17,820 bases of DNA. Source: Collinsella aerofaciens. Lineage in GTDB: Bacteria > Actinomycetota > Coriobacteriia > Coriobacteriales > Coriobacteriaceae. Each line of letters starts with the position of its first letter. The first letter of the stretch is position 1. The stretch covers positions 1-17,820 of the forward strand of contig JAJWXI010000021.1 of assembly GCA_021641225.1 (NCBI GenBank), given 5' to 3'. The notes below the pieces were generated by a model. That model had not been told where the DNA came from, ran no database searches, and saw nothing but the letters and a program-made list of their open reading frames with translations. Shown here piece by piece: positions 15,763 through 17,820 of this stretch. Made by a program: the position numbers and the translations under genes.

Positions 15763-16736
15763 CGCGAAGTAATTCCAAGGTCCGGCAAAGTATCCTCAAG
15801 AGCCGCAAGGGTGGAGGGGTTCAAGTACTCCTCGTTCAAGCGGCTCTTGTCATATCGAAAACGTGTGTCTCGGGAGCATTCGATGAGTTCCGCGGTAAAG
15901 AACTTCTCCCAGCTAAAGAACTTTGAGCTTTCGATATGTTCAGCGGGATTAAGCAGCATGTCCTTAATGTGTTTGCTGTTGAATAATCCCGACTTCAACA
16001 CGAGCCATTCAAACGATTCCGGCAGGAATAGCTTGATGCTCTTTCGGCGCAGTAGCGCAGTAGCTTCTGCAATTTCTGGTCCAAAGGCGGCGCCGTCGGC
16101 AATCACGAGGATGTCGTTTTCCGGTGCGTCCATAATGCAGTTGCAAATATTTGATTTGCCACCCGCGCTGATGCACTTAATGTTGCTCTTTTTGCATAGC
16201 AAACTGAAGAATTCGTAGCCCGAATTTGTGTCTTCGATAATGACGAGCTCGGGTCTCTCGCCTCTAAATTCAGTATCACCGTAAATACGATATGTAGAGG
16301 TGTAGACACGAGAGTAAACAGGATACTTCGTTGTGGTTCGGTTGGTATTCTTAAGGCCGTAGATTTCATCAACACTGTAGGGTAGTTGATGCAGTGACTC
16401 TCGGGCAACGATAACGTAATAGTTCGAGCTATGTTTTGCCTCATGTGCAAAATCTTCCGTTCGAACAAAAGTATTACCCTCATCAATAAAAACAATGCTG
16501 CCGGAAATCTCTTGTAGATCTCTGCGCCAATTCTTTCCAGCTATTGTCTTACAGGATGCTTTGCAACTTACTGTTACGCCGCTTTGTGCCCCTAATTCTT
16601 CGTGGGCAGTCACCATATCGAGCAACGTCGTTTTGCCCGTGGCACTGTTGCCTTGAATGATGGTCAAGTTTCTATTGATGGTCAGTTTAAACTGAACACG
16701 GTTGTTCTGAATAACTACCTTGTATGATCCGCGCAT
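15759..16736 (-). CDS. Small P-loop ATPase with TOPRIM-like C-terminal half, partner of the DUF4869 protein
   Basis: This 325-residue protein is not assigned to a named family with certainty. Walker A is GNSATGKTT at 29-37, and IVFIDE at 81-86 looks like Walker B; the ATPase part is short, about 110 residues, with no ABC signature seen. In the C-terminal half ELVIIEDTNSGYEF (E168), SAGGKSN (190-196) and DILVIADGAAFG (D214) follow the order of TOPRIM nuclease motifs: acid, Gly-Gly, acid. OLD-family proteins, including Gabija GajA, join an ATPase and a TOPRIM in that order. The DxD of classical TOPRIM reads D-G-A, so activity is uncertain. The ATG at 16736 shares its A with the TGA of the upstream gene (TGATG) and has AGGGAG before it. 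The gene is clearly AT-richer than the glycosyltransferase genes it meets tail to tail. Confidence 0.7.
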   Translation of the reverse strand: MRGSYKVVIQNNRVQFKLTINRNLTIIQGNSATGKTTLLDMVTAHEELGAQSGVTVSCKASCKTIAGKNWRRDLQEISGSIVFIDEGNTFVRTEDFAHEAKHSSNYYVIVARESLHQLPYSVDEIYGLKNTNRTTTKYPVYSRVYTSTYRIYGDTEFRGERPELVIIEDTNSGYEFFSLLCKKSNIKCISAGGKSNICNCIMDAPENDILVIADGAAFGPEIAEATALLRRKSIKLFLPESFEWLVLKSGLFNSKHIKDMLLNPAEHIESSKFFSWEKFFTAELIECSRDTRFRYDKSRLNEEYLNPSTLAALEDTLPDLGITSR

Positions 16737-17185
16737 CAGGAGTTCTCCCTTAGGCATTTTCCAGCTATGGGGACAAGGTCAAACATCGTGTGAACAACAT
16801 CGCCTGTGTTCGCAATGGTTGCCGTGAATTTGCCGTTTCCAAAATCCAATATATGGTAGAGGTTGATTGTTAGGTCCTTTTGTGCGGCGATTCTTAGAAT
16901 CCAGTAGGCACAATTGTCACCACAGTTTGAGGCGTTATATACATTTTGCGGCATAAAGTACATAAGCAGCAGTGTTTTGGTGCCGCTGGATAGTTTCTCG
17001 GGAGGGATGATGCCTAGAATCTTAGTGTCGATTGCGTAGGGCCCCACCACGCTGCCCTTGTCGATAGATTTAATGACACGTTGGGCAAAGGAATCTTCAA
17101 ACCACTGGGGGGAGTACACGTTATCGAAATAGACCGATGTGTTGTAAATCACGTTATCCATGTCCCCATAATGTATCGTTAACAC
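16736..17185 (-). CDS. DUF4869-type small protein
   Basis: The 149-residue protein matches what I recall of DUF4869: opening LTIHYGDMDNVIYNTSVYFDN, then a central ILGIIPPEKLSSGTKTLLL, the distinctive NASNCGDNCAYWIL at 84-97, and NLYHILDFG near 108-116. No member has a function that I know. It has no signal peptide or membrane segment and is probably cytosolic. The start is GTG at 17185, fixed by AGGAGG five bases upstream. Its stop overlaps the start of the P-loop/TOPRIM-like gene as TGATG, so both products are made in a fixed ratio and probably act together. A TATAAT box at 17233-17228 gives a leader of about 36 bases. Base composition is low in GC for this chromosome, suggesting acquisition by transfer. 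Confidence 0.75.
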   Translation of the reverse strand: MLTIHYGDMDNVIYNTSVYFDNVYSPQWFEDSFAQRVIKSIDKGSVVGPYAIDTKILGIIPPEKLSSGTKTLLLMYFMPQNVYNASNCGDNCAYWILRIAAQKDLTINLYHILDFGNGKFTATIANTGDVVHTMFDLVPIAGKCLRENS

Positions 17186-17227
17186 GTCGACCTCCTAGGT
17201 TGAACGCTGTGTTTTCCCCTGGTGCTG

Positions 17228-17233
17228 ATTATA
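17228..17233 (-). promoter_or_regulatory. -10 box of the DUF4869/ATPase operon
   Basis: A perfect TATAAT on the minus strand lies 42 bases upstream of the GTG start. The hexamer 17 bases further up (CCAACA) is a poor -35. The 17186-17520 gap of 335 bases holds this promoter, the nested inverted repeat at 17301-17346, and an AT-rich leader for the gene at 17521; I see no gene in it. Confidence 0.5.
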
Positions 17234-17300
17234 TCGTTTTGTGTTTGGGCTGTTGGAATACGGTCGAAGCAATACCGCAGGAGTTTGGGGCTGGCGGCAT

Positions 17301-17346
17301 AGCCGGTACCAAAAAAGCGCCCGCAGGCGCCCTGTTGGTACCGGCT
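17301..17346 (-). terminator. Nested inverted repeat with terminator hairpin
   Basis: The outer arms AGCCGGTACC (17301-17310) and GGTACCGGCT (17337-17346) are perfect 10-base inverted repeats. Inside, GCGCC-CGCA-GGCGC (17317-17330) forms a hairpin that, read on the minus strand, is followed by six Ts (17316-17311): a canonical intrinsic terminator. The outer arms could form an alternative stem. Read leftward it would stop transcription entering the DUF4869 promoter from the right. No minus-strand gene is seen to its right in the window. Confidence 0.7.
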
Positions 17347-17520
17347 GATGGTATCGTCAGGAAATAAGCGTTCGATGATGAGCTTGGGATTTCGCCCCAC
17401 AACTTGCTTCTGTTCAGTCATAGAATGAGTAAACATTTATTTGTAGTAGTTGCTTCCAAAATCAGAAAATATCTATTTCGATTTAATGGGCCGCATCTTT
17501 CAAGGATTGGAGAACGATAT

Positions 17521-17820
17521 ATGCAACATAAAGTTAAAGCCACTTATCTTAGGCTTCCTTGCTATAAGCAGATTTCAGCCTTGAGCATTTCTCTTTTTCT
17601 TATGATAAAACAATCGCAAATTCCTTACTTCCCAGGGTTCCCTGATTCTCTGAAACCCATATTTAATGTGAGCGGTTCACCTTTATTCGAGCTAGTCGAT
17701 GTTTTTACGACTGCAATAGCTACAAGTCTCATATTTTGGTTTGTTTTTAATTATTTGCCCGATCAGAAGAATAAAAAATATGCAATGATACATTGTGCTG
17801 GGTACATAGAAAACCTATAC
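17521..17820 (+). CDS. Membrane protein of unknown function, N-terminal part (cut by right edge)
   Basis: From the ATG at 17521 a reading frame of 100 codons stays open to the window edge. It starts MQHKVKATYLRLPCYKQISA. It has one hydrophobic segment at about 19-29 and a longer one at about 55-79, including TTAIATSLIFWFVFNYL, followed by a basic cytoplasmic-looking DQKNKKYAMIHCAGYIENLY. GGAG stands eight bases before the ATG, an excellent ribosome site. I do not recognise the family. Codon use is AT-rich, like the DUF4869/ATPase pair with which it is divergent, so it probably belongs to the same accessory segment. A two-helix membrane anchor followed by a soluble domain would fit many roles, including effectors of defence systems, but the rest of the gene is needed to say. 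Confidence 0.65.
   Translation, partial: MQHKVKATYLRLPCYKQISALSISLFLMIKQSQIPYFPGFPDSLKPIFNVSGSPLFELVDVFTTAIATSLIFWFVFNYLPDQKNKKYAMIHCAGYIENLY

Noticed and set aside
17179..17436. An 85-codon minus-strand frame upstream of the DUF4869 gene
   Set aside because: No ribosome site; it reads through the terminator hairpin and the DUF4869 promoter and ribosome site, and its sequence suggests nothing recognisable. A decayed gene remnant cannot be excluded.
1..17820. tRNA, rRNA, CRISPR arrays, transposase genes
   Set aside because: Looked for on both strands; no cloverleaf-like sequence, spaced direct repeats or transposase motifs were seen.

Overview
The window looks like the chromosome of a high-GC Gram-positive gut actinobacterium, most likely a coriobacterium near Collinsella. 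The basis is the GC-rich codon use, the strong AGGAGG-type ribosome sites with several TTG and GTG starts, a sortase-type surface protein with a MPKTG sorting motif, and a SUF operon paired with an Rrf2 regulator. The genus is inferred, not proven.

Layout. (1) 1-2478: the front of a SUF iron-sulfur assembly operon on the minus strand (sufC, then sufB, which runs off the left edge). It is divergent from an IscR-like Rrf2 regulator on the plus strand. The intergenic region holds two tandem 29-bp dyads and a SUF promoter, which together suggest Fe-S feedback control. (2) 2618-4396: a secreted, probably wall-anchored protein with an N-terminal domain of uncertain, possibly lysozyme-like type and a long low-complexity stalk, closed by a strong terminator. 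(3) 4599-6395: an AAA-ATPase-like/DUF1703-type protein whose nuclease part looks degraded. (4) 6420-15762: a cell-surface glycan island. On the minus strand are a GlfT-like GT2 glycosyltransferase and an acyltransferase-3 membrane protein. On the plus strand are five GT2 glycosyltransferases in two probable operons (8852-11002 and 11077-15762). The first gene of each operon is a close paralogue of the other. (5) 15759-17820: a visibly AT-richer accessory stretch. It has a translationally coupled minus-strand pair: a DUF4869-type small protein, then a short P-loop ATPase with a TOPRIM-like C-terminal half. Upstream lies a 46-bp nested inverted repeat/terminator, followed by the start of a plus-strand membrane protein cut by the right edge.

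How the parts work together: the Rrf2 protein probably senses Fe-S status and represses suf and itself. The glycosyltransferases and acyltransferase probably build and O-acylate an extracellular polysaccharide or wall glycopolymer. The DUF4869/ATPase-TOPRIM pair is the best candidate for an undescribed system. It is compact, coupled, compositionally foreign, and has the motif order of OLD-type ATPase-TOPRIM proteins known from phage defence, but nothing in the window proves that role.
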